NCBI RefSeq assembly: GCF_001999765.1
Contig: NZ_KV908322.1
Location: 310,001-374,000, forward strand
From: Sinomonas mesophila
GTDB taxonomy: Bacteria; Actinomycetota; Actinomycetes; Actinomycetales; Micrococcaceae
Direction of reading: 5' to 3'
Length of the DNA: 64,000 bases
Shown here: positions 25,513-35,825 of the stretch, one piece after another
How the letters are laid out: each line of letters starts with the position of its first letter
Numbering within the stretch: the first letter of the stretch is position 1
The notes under the pieces: model-generated
What the model saw: only the letters and a program-made list of their open reading frames with translations
Database searches by the model: none
What the model was told of the DNA's origin: nothing
Translations under genes and position numbers: made by a program

Positions 25513-27942
25513 GTCGAGCGTCCGACGTCGTCCCCGGCCCAGCCCGGGGGCCCCAGCGCCGCCCAGAGCGGCCGCCCGGGCCCGTCGTCGTCCGCGCGCA
25601 CCGCATCCCCCGCCGCGACAACCTCTGGGGCCGACTCAGCGCCTGAGACGCCTCCGGGCGGCAACAGCCTGCTCGAGCGGCCCGCCCTGGGCCGGCGGGA
25701 CTGGACCTTCTCGCGGCTCGCCCGGCTCACGGGGCGGGGGCCGAGCGCTCACTCGCCCATCCTCGAGCCGCTCCTGCGCACGGTGCGGGCCAACAACCCG
25801 CGCGAGGACTTCGACCTCATCCGCCGGGCCTACGAGGTTGCCGAGCGGAGCCACCAGGGCCAGAAGCGCAAGAGCGGCGACCCGTACATCACGCATCCCG
25901 TCGCGGTCGCGACGATCCTCGCCGAGCTGGGCATGACGGGAACGACGCTCGCCGCGGCGCTCCTGCACGACACGGTCGAGGACACCCCGTACACCCTCGA
26001 GGACCTCCGCCGGGACTTCGGGCCCGAGGTGGCCATGCTCGTCGACGGCGTGACCAAGCTCGACAAGGTCCAGTTCGGGGACGCCGCACAGTCGGAGACC
26101 GTGCGCAAGATGGTCGTGGCCATGGCCAAGGACATCCGGGTCCTCGTGATCAAGCTCGCCGACCGCCTGCACAACGCGCGCACGTGGCGCTTCGTCTCGC
26201 CGGAGTCCTCCGCGCGCAAGGCGCGCGAGACCCTCGAGATCTTCGCCCCCCTCGCCCACCGCCTCGGCATGAACACCATCAAGTGGGAGCTCGAGGACCT
26301 CTCGTTCGCTGCCCTGTACCCGAAGGTGTACGAGGAGATCGTGCGCATGGTCGGGGCGCGCACCCCCGAGCGCGAGAAGCAGCTCTCCGTGGTCCGCGCC
26401 CAGATCGCCGACGACCTGCGCGCCGCCAAGATCAAGGCCGAGATCACGGGCCGGCCCAAGCACTACTACTCGATCTACCAGAAGATGATCGTCCGCCAGA
26501 AGGAGTTCGACGACATCAACGACCTCATGGGCGTGCGCGTGCTCGTGGACTCCGTCCGCGACTGCTACGCCGCCCTCGGGACGCTGCACGCGCGGTGGAA
26601 CCCGCTCCCGGGCCGGTTCAAGGACTACATCGCGATGCCCAAGTTCAACATGTACCAGTCGCTGCACACGACGGTGATCGGGCCCAGCGGCAGGCCTGTC
26701 GAGATTCAGATCCGGACCCACGACATGCACCGCCGGGCCGAGTACGGCGTGGCGGCGCACTGGAAGTACAAGGACCAGCCGCAGGCCCAGAGCCACATCC
26801 CGAGCGGCAAGGCCTCCGAAATGGGCTGGCTCCGCTCGCTCGTCGACTGGCAGCAGGAGACCTCGGACCCGGGGGAGTTCCTCGACTCGCTCCGGTTCGA
26901 GATCAACGCCCGGGAGGTCTTCGTCTTCACGCCGAAGGGCGAGGTCATGGCCCTGCCCGCCGGCTCGACCCCCGTCGACTTCGCCTACGCGGTCCACACC
27001 GAGGTGGGGCACCGGACGATCGGCGCGCGCGTCAACGGCAAGCTCGTGCCGCTCAACAGCGAGCTCAACCACGGCGACTGGGTCGAGATCTTCACCTCCA
27101 AGGCCGAGGGCGCGGGGCCCAGCCAGGACTGGCAGCACTTCGTCAAGAGCGCCCGGGCGCGGAACAAGATCCGCCAATGGTTCACGAAGGAGCGCCGCGA
27201 GGAGGCCATCGACAAGGGCAAGGAGCTGCTCACGCGCGCGATGCGCAAGCAGAACCTCCCGCTGCAGCGGCTCCTGAGCCACGACGCGCTCCTCTCCGTC
27301 GCCCAGGAGTTCCGCTACCAGGACATCGCAGGCCTCTACGCCGGGATCGGCGACGGGCACGCGTCGGCCCAGTCCGTCGTCGAGAAGCTCGTCGACAGCC
27401 TCGGGGGCGCCGCGGGGGCCGCCGAGGACATCGCCGAGACGATCGCGCCGACCAAGGGGAGCATCCCGCCGCGCTACTCGAACTCCGGCGTGATCGTGCG
27501 CGGGGTCGGCGACGTGTGGGTCAAGCTGGCCCGCTGCTGCACGCCTGTCCCGCCGGACCCGATCATGGGCTTCGTCACGCGTGGCTCCGGCGTGTCGGTG
27601 CACCGCTCCGACTGCACGAACGTCGCGGGCCTGAAGGCCGAGCCTGACCGCATCGTCGACGTCGACTGGGCCCCGACGCAGTCGAGCGTGTTCCTCGTCG
27701 AGATCCAGGTCGAGGCCCTCGACCGCAAGAGCCTCCTCTCCGACGTCACGCGCGTCCTCTCGGACAACCACGTCAACATCCTCTCGGCGCACGTGCACAC
27801 CTCGACCGACCGCCTGGCCATCTCCCGGTTCGCCTTCGAGATGGGCGATCCGAAGTACCTCAGCCATGTCCTGAGCGCCGTGCGCCGGATCGACGGGGTC
27901 TTCGACGTCTACCGGACCACCGGCAATCGGCGCCGCGGCTGA
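25510..27942 (+). CDS. relA: Bifunctional (p)ppGpp synthetase/hydrolase Rel
   Basis: An 810-residue long Rel/Spo homologue. After about 75 low-complexity residues come the HD hydrolase domain ([12 protein letters not shown] near 150), the synthetase domain ([13 protein letters not shown], then [13 protein letters not shown] and the [20 protein letters not shown] segment), the TGS domain ([14 protein letters not shown] near 475), the Cys-containing [14 protein letters not shown] segment near 675 and a C-terminal ACT domain. An intact HD motif and an intact synthetase core argue for a bifunctional enzyme, as usual in actinobacteria. It makes and removes (p)ppGpp in the stringent response. It is monocistronic, between secF and a convergent gene. 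Confidence 0.95.
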   Translation: MVERPTSSPAQPGGPSAAQSGRPGPSSSARTASPAATTSGADSAPETPPGGNSLLERPALGRRDWTFSRLARLTGRGPSAHSPILEPLLRTVRANNPREDFDLIRRAYEVAERSHQGQKRKSGDPYITHPVAVATILAELGMTGTTLAAALLHDTVEDTPYTLEDLRRDFGPEVAMLVDGVTKLDKVQFGDAAQSETVRKMVVAMAKDIRVLVIKLADRLHNARTWRFVSPESSARKARETLEIFAPLAHRLGMNTIKWELEDLSFAALYPKVYEEIVRMVGARTPEREKQLSVVRAQIADDLRAAKIKAEITGRPKHYYSIYQKMIVRQKEFDDINDLMGVRVLVDSVRDCYAALGTLHARWNPLPGRFKDYIAMPKFNMYQSLHTTVIGPSGRPVEIQIRTHDMHRRAEYGVAAHWKYKDQPQAQSHIPSGKASEMGWLRSLVDWQQETSDPGEFLDSLRFEINAREVFVFTPKGEVMALPAGSTPVDFAYAVHTEVGHRTIGARVNGKLVPLNSELNHGDWVEIFTSKAEGAGPSQDWQHFVKSARARNKIRQWFTKERREEAIDKGKELLTRAMRKQNLPLQRLLSHDALLSVAQEFRYQDIAGLYAGIGDGHASAQSVVEKLVDSLGGAAGAAEDIAETIAPTKGSIPPRYSNSGVIVRGVGDVWVKLARCCTPVPPDPIMGFVTRGSGVSVHRSDCTNVAGLKAEPDRIVDVDWAPTQSSVFLVEIQVEALDRKSLLSDVTRVLSDNHVNILSAHVHTSTDRLAISRFAFEMGDPKYLSHVLSAVRRIDGVFDVYRTTGNRRRG

Positions 27943-27990
27943 CCGGCCGCGGAGTCGGGCCCACCCTCGACCCCACGGCGCACCAGCGCC

Positions 27991-28082
27991 CCGGTCTCGC
28001 GGCCCACGAACGTGAGACCGGCGGCTCCCCGCGAGACCGGTCCCGACAGCACCGGTCTCGCAGGCTAGGACCGGTCTCGCGG
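27991..28082. repeat. Cluster of five inverted/direct copies of an ACCGGTCTCGC motif
   Basis: The motif or its reverse complement occurs at 27991-28002, 28012-28021, 28030-28041, 28051-28061 and 28070-28082, in both orientations, between the convergent ends of rel and the AbiEi-like gene. Neighbouring inverted copies can pair into alternative hairpins, so the cluster may act as a bidirectional terminator. Confidence 0.75.
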
Positions 28083-28094
28083 GGAGGCACTGCC

Positions 28095-28688
28095 CTAGCC
28101 CGCGCGCAGGCGCGCGAGGGTCCGCCGTGCGCGCTCCTTGTGGGGCTGCCGGGGGAGGGCCTCGAGCGCCCTCGCCACGAGGCCCAGCGTCAGCCCGAGT
28201 CCGGGCTGGGCGAGCATCCTGCGCAGGGCCGGGACGGCGTGCCGGTCCTCGCCGTGCACCGCGAGGTCGACGGCGGTGCGCAGCGGCGCGGTGACCTGGA
28301 GCCCCGCGAGCTCGATCACATCGAACGGCCCGAAGCTGACTTCGTGCACGAGCAGCCGGCTCGTGGAGCGCAGGCGCGAGATGCGGTGCGAGCTCTCGAC
28401 GAGCATGACCGGCGCCTCGGGCGCGGGAGCGCACCCGAAGACCCATGCCGCCGTCAGGCGCCCCGCGACGGCGCGCGCCCGGACCCGGTCGGGCAGGAGG
28501 ACGGCCAGCGTACGGGCGCGGAGATCTGGCCCGTCGGCGGCACGGGCCGGGACGTAGGCGTCGCCCACGCTGCGCCGCAGGAGGCCGTCCGCCTCCATGG
28601 CCTGGAGCTCGACGGCGGTGAAGGGCAGGCCAGCGAGCAGCACCGGCGTCCCGCCGGGGACGTGGAGCGGTTGCTGGGCGCTGGGCAT
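28095..28688 (-). CDS. AbiEi-like family protein (hypothetical)
   Basis: A 197-residue protein from ATG 28688. The layout resembles actinobacterial proteins annotated as AbiEi-family antitoxin-like: an N-terminal region FTAVELQAMEADGLLRRSVGDAYVPA like a winged-helix, a central AAWVFGCAPAPEAPVML / RLLVHEVSFG beta segment, and the conserved LQVTAPLRTAVDLAVHG motif near residue 145. No AbiEii-type nucleotidyltransferase toxin is adjacent, so a toxin-antitoxin role is unlikely; the function is unknown. It lacks the C-terminal DUF559 nuclease that many relatives carry. It is transcribed towards rel. Confidence 0.7.
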   Translation of the reverse strand: MPSAQQPLHVPGGTPVLLAGLPFTAVELQAMEADGLLRRSVGDAYVPARAADGPDLRARTLAVLLPDRVRARAVAGRLTAAWVFGCAPAPEAPVMLVESSHRISRLRSTSRLLVHEVSFGPFDVIELAGLQVTAPLRTAVDLAVHGEDRHAVPALRRMLAQPGLGLTLGLVARALEALPRQPHKERARRTLARLRAG

Positions 28689-28752
28689 GGGGACATCATG
28701 CCCGCTCGCGGCGGGGCCCCGCAGGCCCGCCGGCGCACCTGTGGACAACGCG

Positions 28753-28793
28753 CGGGCCCCGCGGCGCACTCGGGGAGTGCGGCGCGGGGCCCG
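28753..28793 (-). terminator. Terminator hairpin downstream of the DUF349 gene
   Basis: Positions 28753-28770 pair with 28776-28793 (17 of 18 positions) around a 5-nt loop, 28 bp past the minus-strand stop at 28821. Confidence 0.65.
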
Positions 28794-28820
28794 GTGGATG
28801 CGGTGGCAGCCGGCGGTGGC

Positions 28821-30209
28821 TCAGGCGAGCTCGTTCGCGGACTTCCGGAGCTGGTCGAGCCACGAGCGGCGGGCCTCGAGGGCCTCGCGTGCCTTCGATG
28901 CGGCGCGGGCGTCGCCCTTCTGCTCGGCCTCGGAGATCTCCGCCTCGAGGGCCTCGATCGAGGACTCAAGCTGGCTCAGGGCCGAGTCGGTGCGGGCCTT
29001 CGTCTCCGGGTCGGTGCGGCGCCAGTTCTCCTGCTCGGCGTTCGTGACGGCGTCCTCGACCTTGCGCAGCCCGGCCTCGATCCGGCCCATGTCGCCGCGC
29101 GGCACCCGGCCGGCCTCCTCCCAGCGGTCGCGGATCGACTGGAGCGCGCGCTTGGCCGCGGCGAGGTCCGTGACCGGGAGGATCTGCTGGGCCTCGGCCA
29201 GGAGCTGCTCCTTGATGCGGAGGTTGGCCTCGTACTCGCGGTCGACGGCCTCGTTGGCCGCCTTGCGGGCCTCGAAGAAGACGTTCTGCGCGGCACGGAA
29301 GCGCGCCCACAGGGCGTCGTCCTCCTTGCGGCTCGCGCGCGGAGCCGCCTTCCATGCGTCCATGAGGCGGCGGTACTCGCCCGCGGCCCAGCCCCACTCC
29401 TGCGAGGTCTGGAGCGTCTCGGCCTCCTCGATGAGCTTCTCCTTGACGGCCTTGGCCTGGGCGTTCATGCTGTCCAGCTGCGAGAAGTAGGCCCGGCGGT
29501 GCCGGTCGAACTGCGTGCGCGCGGCGCGGAAGCGCTTCCAGAGGGCGTCCTCCGCGGACCGGCCGAGGCGGAGGCCCGACTTCTGCGAGGTCTTCCACTC
29601 CTCGAACAGCTCGTTCATCCGGGCGCCGCTGATCTTCCACTGCGTCCGCTCGGGATCCTGGCCGCTGATCTGCTCGGCCTCGGCCACGATGGCCTCGCGG
29701 CGCGCGAGCTCCTCGGCGCGGGCCTGCTCGTGGGCCTCCTTCTCATGCGCCTCGGCGTCGGCGAGGGTCGCCTCGAGCGCATCGAGCCGGGCCTCGGCGG
29801 AGCGGAGGTCGCCGACCATGGAGCGCTCGGCGAGCTGGGCGCGCAGGTGCTCGACTCCCTTGCGGACGTCGGCCGCGTTCGCGTGGGTGCTCACGCGCTG
29901 CTCGAGCAGGACGATCTGCGCGAGGACGTCCTCGTACTTGCGGGCGAAGTAGGCCAGCGCCTCCTCGGCGGACACACCGGGGTACTGGCCCACCGGGTGC
30001 TCCTCACCGTCGATGGTCAGGAACACATGGCCGTCGCCCTCGACGCGGCCCCACTTCGAGGCCTCGGCGAGCGAGACGGCCGGCGGGGCCGGCACGGACG
30101 CCGGGGCGGACGGCGCCGCCGGCTTCGGCTTGGCGGCGAAGGCCGCGGGGGAGGGAACGGGTGCGGCCGCGGGGGCCACGGCGTCGTCGGATTTCTGACT
30201 TTCGGTCAC
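28821..30209 (-). CDS. DUF349 domain-containing protein
   Basis: A 462-residue cytosolic protein. After a Pro/Ala-rich N-terminus (residues 1-45) and a short region reading DGHVFLTIDGEEHPVGQYPG, the rest is almost wholly helical and charged, built from repeated DUF349 units, each with a W-x-x-R/K-x-F-x-x-A/A-R motif: DALWKRFRAARTQFDRHR and DALWARFRAAQNVFFEARK are the clearest. A coiled coil (about 100-170) precedes them. The function of DUF349 proteins is not firmly known. GTG 30209 is chosen because the conserved MTESQ-like start lies there; the longer upstream frame is a shadow of the cyclophilin gene. It is transcribed after the cyclophilin gene with a 53-bp gap. Confidence 0.88.
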   Translation of the reverse strand: MTESQKSDDAVAPAAAPVPSPAAFAAKPKPAAPSAPASVPAPPAVSLAEASKWGRVEGDGHVFLTIDGEEHPVGQYPGVSAEEALAYFARKYEDVLAQIVLLEQRVSTHANAADVRKGVEHLRAQLAERSMVGDLRSAEARLDALEATLADAEAHEKEAHEQARAEELARREAIVAEAEQISGQDPERTQWKISGARMNELFEEWKTSQKSGLRLGRSAEDALWKRFRAARTQFDRHRRAYFSQLDSMNAQAKAVKEKLIEEAETLQTSQEWGWAAGEYRRLMDAWKAAPRASRKEDDALWARFRAAQNVFFEARKAANEAVDREYEANLRIKEQLLAEAQQILPVTDLAAAKRALQSIRDRWEEAGRVPRGDMGRIEAGLRKVEDAVTNAEQENWRRTDPETKARTDSALSQLESSIEALEAEISEAEQKGDARAASKAREALEARRSWLDQLRKSANELA

Positions 30210-30262
30210 CGCTAGAACTCTTTCGCTTGGTTGTGCTTGGGCTGGCGGGCTTGCCAGACCAT

Positions 30263-31048
30263 CTAGTTCACCGTCAACGAGTCTATCGTGACAGGTGTCA
30301 CGGGCGGCCCGTCCTCGCCGGCGGATGTTCCCGCCGCGGCGAACTGCTGGACGGCCTCGAGTCCCGACGTCACGCGGCCGACGACGCTGTAGCCGCCCGC
30401 GCTGTCCGAGGGGATGGTCGTGTCCCGGTAGACGATGAAGAACTGCTGGCCGTTGCTGTACGCGTCGTTGCCCTTGCGGGCGACGGCGATCGTGCCGGCC
30501 GGGTACACGCCGTCGGCCGGCGCGTTCTCGACGGGGCCCCATGAATAGTCGGATTCGGGCGTTCCCGTGAGGTCGAGGGCGCCGCACTGGAGGACGCCGA
30601 AGGAGGTGGCGGTCGTGAGGCGGTGGCAGGGCCGCCCTGTGAGCGTGCCGGCGTCGGCGAGGGATTTGAAGACCGCCGCTGCCTGGGGCGCCGCGTTGCC
30701 GTCCAGTTCGATCCCGAGCGGCTGGCCATTGAGCACGAGCTGGCCCGTGAAGGTCCTGCCGGCCGCGGTGTCCGGCGCGGGGATGTGGGGCGCGTTGGGG
30801 ACGGAGGGGCTCGGCGAGGGGCTCGGCGTCTCGAGCCCCGCCTGCGCCGCCGCGTACTCGGCGGCCGTCGGGTTGGAGGCGAACACGGTGCTCTGGAGGA
30901 CCGCCGCGAGCACGATGGCTCCGACGGTGACCGCGGAGGCGATGAGGTTGTCGCGCCGTCGGCGCTCCAGCTGGTCGCGGCGCAGGGCGGCCTTGGCCTC
31001 CATGAGCTGGACTCGACGCCGTTCCTCCTGCGCGTTCCGCCTGGCCAC
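30263..31048 (-). CDS. Membrane-anchored cyclophilin-type peptidyl-prolyl isomerase
   Basis: A 261-residue protein. A basic N-terminal helix (residues 1-33) precedes one TM segment (about 35-57, LIASAVTVGAIVLAAVLQSTVF), then a Pro/Ser linker and a cyclophilin domain facing outside. The catalytic-Arg region is CHRLTTATSFGVLQCG, and the NGQQFFIVY strand corresponds to the family's N-G-S-Q-F-F-I. The usual QGGDP motif is altered to LQCGALDLTG, so isomerase activity may be reduced. It probably helps fold exported proteins. It is divergent from hisS, with the two starts 72 bp apart. Confidence 0.88.
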   Translation of the reverse strand: MARRNAQEERRRVQLMEAKAALRRDQLERRRRDNLIASAVTVGAIVLAAVLQSTVFASNPTAAEYAAAQAGLETPSPSPSPSVPNAPHIPAPDTAAGRTFTGQLVLNGQPLGIELDGNAAPQAAAVFKSLADAGTLTGRPCHRLTTATSFGVLQCGALDLTGTPESDYSWGPVENAPADGVYPAGTIAVARKGNDAYSNGQQFFIVYRDTTIPSDSAGGYSVVGRVTSGLEAVQQFAAAGTSAGEDGPPVTPVTIDSLTVN

Positions 31049-31075
31049 GCGACCGCCCTCCCTGCTGCCACCGCA

Positions 31076-31109
31076 TAAACTTGTGCAGCAGTCAGTCTAC
31101 GCACAAGGA
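31076..31109 (+). promoter_or_regulatory. hisS -10 box and ribosome site
   Basis: TAAACT at 31076-31081 fits a -10 box in the short divergent gap with the cyclophilin gene; AAGGAG lies at about 31104-31109, placing the hisS ATG 11 nt downstream. Confidence 0.4.
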
Positions 31110-31120
31110 GCTCTCAACCC

Positions 31121-32470
31121 ATGGCACGTACCGCCTCGCTGTCCGGATTCCCCGAGTGGCTTCCGCAGGAGCGGCTGGTGGAGCTCCATGTGCTCGACAC
31201 CCTCCGGCGGACCTTCGAGCTCCATGGCTTCTCGTCGATCGAGACGCGCGCCGTCGAGACGGTGGGCCAGCTCCTGCGCAAGGGCGAGATCGACAAGGAG
31301 GTCTACGGCCTCTCCCGTCTCCAGGACGACGAGGACGCGGCCCGGAAGGACGACGCCGGCGCCCTCGCCCTGCACTTCGACCTCACGGTCCCGTTCGCGC
31401 GCTACGTCGTCGAGAACGCCGGCCACCTCGCGTTCCCCTTCCGCCGCTACCAGATCCAGAAGGTGTGGCGCGGAGAGCGCCCCCAGGAGGGGCGGGCGCG
31501 CGAGTTCACCCAGGCGGACATCGACGTCGTCGGCGACGGCCAGCTGCCGTTCCGCTACGACGTCGAGCTCGCCCTCGTGATCGCCGAGGCGCTCTCCGCG
31601 CTCCCGATCCCCGAGTTCCGGCTGCGGGTCAACAACCGCAAGCTCGCCGAGGGCTTCTACCGGGGGATCGGCCTGACCGACACCGGGGGCGTCCTGCGCA
31701 GCATCGACAAGCTCGAGAAGGTCGGGCCCGAGCGCGTCGCGGAGCTCCTCCAGGAGGAGCTCGGCGCGACGCCCGAGCAGGCCAAGGCCGCCCTCGAGCT
31801 CGCCTCGATCCGCACCGAGGATGCCTCCTTCGTGGCACAGGTCCGCGCCCTCGGCGTCGAGGACGAGCTGCTCGAGGAGGGCCTCGCCGAGCTCGAGCAG
31901 GTCATCTCCGTGGCCTCGGCGGCGGCGCCGGGCAAGGTCGTCGCCGATCTGAGCATCGCCCGCGGCCTCGACTACTACACGGGCACCGTCTACGAGACGG
32001 TCCTCGTCGGCCACGAGCAGCTCGGGTCGATCTGCTCGGGTGGACGCTACGACGCGCTCGCGACGAAGGGCAACCGCACGTTCCCGGGCGTGGGCCTCTC
32101 GATCGGCGTGACCCGCCTCGTCTCCCGCATCCTGAGCCAGGAGCTCGCCACGGCGAGCCGCTCGGTGCCCACCGCCGTGCTCGTGACCCTCGTCGACGAC
32201 GAGTCGTGGACCGCCGCGCAGGGCGTCGCCCGGCAGCTGCGCTCCCGCGGGATCGCGGTCGAGGTCGCGGCGAAGGCGGAGAAGTTCGGCAAGCAGATCA
32301 AGTACGCGGACCGCCGCGGCATCCCGTTCGTGTGGTTCACGCACGAGGACGGGCGACACGAGGTCAAGGACATCCGCTCCGGCGAGCAGGTCCCCGCGGA
32401 CCCTGCGAGCTGGATGCCGCCGGCGGCGGACCTTGTTCCGCAGGTCCTCCCGGCGGCCGCCGCCGAGTAG
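31121..32470 (+). CDS. hisS: Histidine--tRNA ligase
   Basis: A 449-residue class II aminoacyl-tRNA synthetase that charges tRNA-His. Motif 2 and the loop FRRYQIQKVWRGERPQEGRARE lie near residues 105-128; the histidine-specific motif ARGLDYYTGTVYE lies near 280; motif 3 is in GVGLSIGVTRL. The C-terminal anticodon-binding domain has AVLVTLVDDE and KYADRRGIPFVWF. The length is at the upper end of normal, with an Ala-rich C-terminus. The stop codon is immediately followed by an array of 21-bp repeats. Confidence 0.95.
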   Translation: MARTASLSGFPEWLPQERLVELHVLDTLRRTFELHGFSSIETRAVETVGQLLRKGEIDKEVYGLSRLQDDEDAARKDDAGALALHFDLTVPFARYVVENAGHLAFPFRRYQIQKVWRGERPQEGRAREFTQADIDVVGDGQLPFRYDVELALVIAEALSALPIPEFRLRVNNRKLAEGFYRGIGLTDTGGVLRSIDKLEKVGPERVAELLQEELGATPEQAKAALELASIRTEDASFVAQVRALGVEDELLEEGLAELEQVISVASAAAPGKVVADLSIARGLDYYTGTVYETVLVGHEQLGSICSGGRYDALATKGNRTFPGVGLSIGVTRLVSRILSQELATASRSVPTAVLVTLVDDESWTAAQGVARQLRSRGIAVEVAAKAEKFGKQIKYADRRGIPFVWFTHEDGRHEVKDIRSGEQVPADPASWMPPAADLVPQVLPAAAAE

Positions 32471-32472
32471 GC

Positions 32473-32598
32473 GTCAGCCGGCGCGGCGACAGTGTCAGCC
32501 GGTGCGGCGACAGTGTCAGCCGGTGCGGCGACAGCGTCAGCCGGTGCGGCGACAGCGTCAGCCGGTGCGGCGACAGCGTCAGCCGGCGCGGCGCCGTC
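32473..32598. repeat. Six tandem 21-bp palindromic repeats
   Basis: Units beginning GTCAGCC start at 32473, 32494, 32515, 32536, 32557 and 32578, an exact 21-bp period with 1-2 substitutions per unit. Inside each unit GTC-A-GCCG pairs with CGGC-GAC around a 3-nt loop (GTG or GCG), giving a 7-bp stem with one bulged A. The array fills the gap between the convergent hisS and APC permease genes, and the permease stop codon lies in the last unit. Confidence 0.93.
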
Positions 32599-33841
32599 GT
32601 GCGCTGACCACAGCCGCGCGCCCGGCCACGCCCGCGGCGAGCACCCCTGCCATGACGGCCGCGGACTGCCACGGGAGCGTGAAGGCGAGCACGAGGCACC
32701 CGGCCGCGCCGGCGGCGTTGAGCCAGCGCGGCGCGTAGCGCGGCCGCTCCGCACGCGTGAGCGTGAACGCCGACGCGTTGGCGACTGCGTAGTACACGAG
32801 CACGCCGAAGCTCGAGAACCCGACCACCGTCAGCACGCTCCCGGTCAGGACCAGGAGCACGACGACGGCGCACACCGCGAGCTCGGCCGCCCACGGGACG
32901 CTGTGCGCGCCGCCGATGCGGGCGAGACCCCGGGGGAGGTCGCCCTCGCGCGCCATCGCGAGGGCCGTTCGCCCGACGCCGGCGACGAGGGCCAGGAGCG
33001 CCCCGAGGCATGCGGCCGTCGCGCCGGCCCGGACGATCGCCTCGGCCCACGTGCCGGCGGGGGAGACGAGGTCCGCGACCGGTGCGGACGACCCCGCCAG
33101 GAGCGGTCCGAGCCGGCTCGAGAGGATCCCGGTGAGCCCGGCGTACACGACGAAAGCGCCGCCGAGGGCGCCGAGGATCGCGCGGGGGATCGTCCGCTCG
33201 GGGTCGCGCACCTCCTCGCCGAGGGTCGCGATCCGGGCGTAGCCCGCGAAGGCGAAGAACAGCACCCCGGCGGCGGGCAGGAGGCCCAGCGGTCCCGGCT
33301 GGCCGGCGTCGTGCGCGGCTGAGGAGAAGGCGCCTGGAACAGGCCGCGCGAGCCCCACGGCCGCCGCGAAGCCGAGCACAGCGAGCACGACGGCGAGCAG
33401 CACCTTCGTGACGAACGCCGTCCGCGTGATGCCGGCCAGGTTGATGCCCGTGAGCGCGAGGACGGCCGCGACGGCGGCGGGCACGGCGTAGCCGGGCGCG
33501 ACGTAGTGGGCGAAGGTGAGTGCCATCGCGGCGCACGAGGCGCTCTTGCCGGTGACGAAGCCCCAGCCCGCGACGAAGCCCGCCCACGGTCCGAGCCGCT
33601 CCCGGCCGTAGACGTACGTCCCGCCGCTCGAGGGATACCTGGCGGCGAGCGCCGCCGAGGCCACCGCGTTCGCGTAGGCCACCGCGGCGGCGAGGACGAG
33701 GGCCGCCATGAGCCAGGGGCCGGCGAGCTGCGCGGCGGGACCGAAGACGGCGAAAACGCCGGCGCCGAGCATCGAGCCCAGGCCGATGGCCGTCGCGTCG
33801 ACCGCGCCGAGGCGACGTTCAAGGCCGGGGGCGGACGGCAT
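32579..33841 (-). CDS. APC family amino acid/polyamine permease
   Basis: A 420-residue integral membrane protein with about 12 predicted TM helices. The start at ATG 33841 is supported by an AGGAGG ribosome site directly upstream; 33910 would add 23 non-family residues. The N-terminal signature [18 protein letters not shown] is the substrate-binding TM1 G-[SA]-G motif region of the APC superfamily, and [27 protein letters not shown] is the conserved TM6/cytoplasmic loop. The substrate is probably an amino acid; the exact one cannot be told. Its 3' end runs into the 21-bp repeat array, so the last residues (SARRRRAG) are repeat-encoded. Confidence 0.92.
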   Translation of the reverse strand: MPSAPGLERRLGAVDATAIGLGSMLGAGVFAVFGPAAQLAGPWLMAALVLAAAVAYANAVASAALAARYPSSGGTYVYGRERLGPWAGFVAGWGFVTGKSASCAAMALTFAHYVAPGYAVPAAVAAVLALTGINLAGITRTAFVTKVLLAVVLAVLGFAAAVGLARPVPGAFSSAAHDAGQPGPLGLLPAAGVLFFAFAGYARIATLGEEVRDPERTIPRAILGALGGAFVVYAGLTGILSSRLGPLLAGSSAPVADLVSPAGTWAEAIVRAGATAACLGALLALVAGVGRTALAMAREGDLPRGLARIGGAHSVPWAAELAVCAVVVLLVLTGSVLTVVGFSSFGVLVYYAVANASAFTLTRAERPRYAPRWLNAAGAAGCLVLAFTLPWQSAAVMAGVLAAGVAGRAAVVSARRRRAG

Positions 33842-33921
33842 GGGACCTCCTGCGGGTAAACTCGTCGGGAACACCTCCGGCCTGCAGCGACCGGGCTCGC
33901 GCCCACGCATCCGGGCCGTCT

Positions 33922-33948
33922 TACGATCCTAGTAAGGGGATAGCTGTG
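33922..33948 (+). promoter_or_regulatory. aspS -10 box and ribosome site
   Basis: TACGAT at 33922-33927 fits a -10 box, and AAGGGGA at 33934-33940 is the ribosome site for the GTG at 33946, giving a very short leader. Confidence 0.4.
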
Positions 33949-35778
33949 CTGCGCACACACGGCCTCGGGACCCTCCGTCCCGAGCACATCGGACAGACCG
34001 TCACCCTGGCCGGCTGGGTCGCCCGCCGCCGCGACCACGGCGGGGTGGCCTTCGTGGACCTGCGCGACTCCTCGGGCGTCTCGCAGATCGTGGTCCGCGA
34101 GGAGGAGGTCTTCCACGGACTGCGCAACGAGTTCGTCCTGCAGGTCGAGGGCACGGTCGAGCGCCGCCCCGAGGGCAACGAGAACCCGCACCTCGCCTCG
34201 GGTGAGATCGAGGTCATCGCGGAGAAGGTGACCCTGCTCAACACGGCGGACCCGCTCCCGTTCCAGGTCGACGAGCACGTCGAGGTCGGCGAGGAGGCGC
34301 GCCTCAAGCACCGCTACCTCGACCTGCGCCGGCCCGGGCCGGCCCGGGCGATGCGCCTGCGCTCCGAGGCCAACCGCGTGGCCCGCGAGCTCCTGCACAC
34401 CGAGGGCTTCACCGAGGTCGAGACCCCGACCCTGACCCGATCGACGCCCGAGGGCGCCCGCGACTTCCTCGTTCCGGCCCGCCTCGCCCCGGGTTCGTGG
34501 TACGCGCTTCCGCAGTCCCCGCAGCTGTTCAAGCAGCTCCTGCAGGTCGGCGGGATCGAGAAGTACTACCAGATCGCGCGCTGCTACCGCGACGAGGACT
34601 TCCGCGCAGACCGCCAGCCCGAGTTCACGCAGCTGGACATCGAGGCGAGCTTCGTCGAGCAGGACGACATCATCGCCCTCGGCGAGCGCATCGTCGCGGA
34701 GCTGTGGAAGCTCATCGACGTCGAGATCCCGACGCCGATCCGGCGCATGACGTACTGGGAGGCTATGGCAAAGTATGGCTCGGACAAGCCGGACCTGCGC
34801 TTCGGGCTCGAGCTCACGGACCTCACCGAGTACTTCAAGGACACGACCTTCGGCGTGTTCAAGGCCCCGTACGTGGGCGCCGTGGTCATGCCGGGCGGCG
34901 CCTCCCAGCCGCGCCGCACGCTCGACGGGTGGCAGGAATGGGCGAAGCAGCGCGGCGCGAAGGGCCTCGCCTACGTCCTGTACAAGGAGGACGGCGAGCT
35001 CGCCGGCCCGGTCGCGAAGAACCTGACCGAGGCCGAGCGCGCGGGCCTGGCCGAGGCCGTGGGCGCCAAGCCCGGGGACTGCATCTTCTTCGCCGCCGGA
35101 GAGACGGGCGACGCCCGCGCCCTGCTGGGCGCCGCCCGCGTCGAGATCGGCCACCGCACGGGCCTCATCGACCCGAACGACTGGGCGTTCGTGTGGATCG
35201 TCGACGCGCCCCTCTTCGAGCCGGCCGCCACGGTGAAGGCCGCGGGCGATGTCGCGCTCGGCTACTCGGCCTGGACCGCCGTGCACCACGCGTTCACCTC
35301 GCCCAAGCCCGAGTTCCTCGACACCTTCGACCAGGACCCCGAGAACGCCCTCGCCTACGCCTACGACATCGTGTGCAACGGCAACGAGATCGGCGGCGGC
35401 TCGATCCGTATCCACCGCCGCGACGTCCAGGAGCGCGTCTTCGCGGTCATGGGCATCGGCCACGAGGAGGCCGAGGAGAAGTTCGGCTTCCTCCTCGAGG
35501 GCTTCAAGTACGGCGCCCCGCCGCACGGCGGCATCGCGTTCGGCTGGGACCGCGTCGTCGCACTCCTGGCGGGCGTCGAGTCGATCCGCGAGGTCATCGC
35601 GTTCCCGAAGACCGGCGGTGGCTTCGACCCGCTCACCGCCGCGCCCGCCCCGATCACGCCGCTGCAGCGCAAGGAGGCCGGCGTCGACGCGAAGCCAGAG
35701 CCGAAGAAGGCGCAGCACACGGAGCCGAGCACTCCGGCCAAGGCGCCCGTGGCGGAGGCGGCCGGCCAGGGAGCCTGA
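33946..35778 (+). CDS. aspS: Aspartate--tRNA(Asp/Asn) ligase
   Basis: A 610-residue bacterial-type class II synthetase. The N-terminal OB fold ([21 protein letters not shown]) binds the anticodon; [23 protein letters not shown] is motif 1 and after; [21 protein letters not shown] is motif 2; a GAD domain inserts in the middle (about 300-420); [16 protein letters not shown] is motif 3. Actinobacteria of this group often use a non-discriminating enzyme together with GatCAB, but this cannot be judged by eye. A 40-residue low-complexity Pro/Lys/Glu tail ends the protein. A large palindromic terminator follows. Confidence 0.95.
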   Translation: MLRTHGLGTLRPEHIGQTVTLAGWVARRRDHGGVAFVDLRDSSGVSQIVVREEEVFHGLRNEFVLQVEGTVERRPEGNENPHLASGEIEVIAEKVTLLNTADPLPFQVDEHVEVGEEARLKHRYLDLRRPGPARAMRLRSEANRVARELLHTEGFTEVETPTLTRSTPEGARDFLVPARLAPGSWYALPQSPQLFKQLLQVGGIEKYYQIARCYRDEDFRADRQPEFTQLDIEASFVEQDDIIALGERIVAELWKLIDVEIPTPIRRMTYWEAMAKYGSDKPDLRFGLELTDLTEYFKDTTFGVFKAPYVGAVVMPGGASQPRRTLDGWQEWAKQRGAKGLAYVLYKEDGELAGPVAKNLTEAERAGLAEAVGAKPGDCIFFAAGETGDARALLGAARVEIGHRTGLIDPNDWAFVWIVDAPLFEPAATVKAAGDVALGYSAWTAVHHAFTSPKPEFLDTFDQDPENALAYAYDIVCNGNEIGGGSIRIHRRDVQERVFAVMGIGHEEAEEKFGFLLEGFKYGAPPHGGIAFGWDRVVALLAGVESIREVIAFPKTGGGFDPLTAAPAPITPLQRKEAGVDAKPEPKKAQHTEPSTPAKAPVAEAAGQGA

Positions 35779-35825
35779 TCCAGAACGGCGCGCATCTGGC
35801 GTTCTTCCGGGCGTCCGCGCACGAC

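Noticed and set aside
28095-28688. AbiEi/AbiEii toxin-antitoxin pair
   Set aside because: No AbiEii nucleotidyltransferase gene is adjacent; the neighbours are rel and a DUF349 gene.
32473-32598. CRISPR array
   Set aside because: The repeats are contiguous with no spacers, each only 21 bp, and no cas genes are near.
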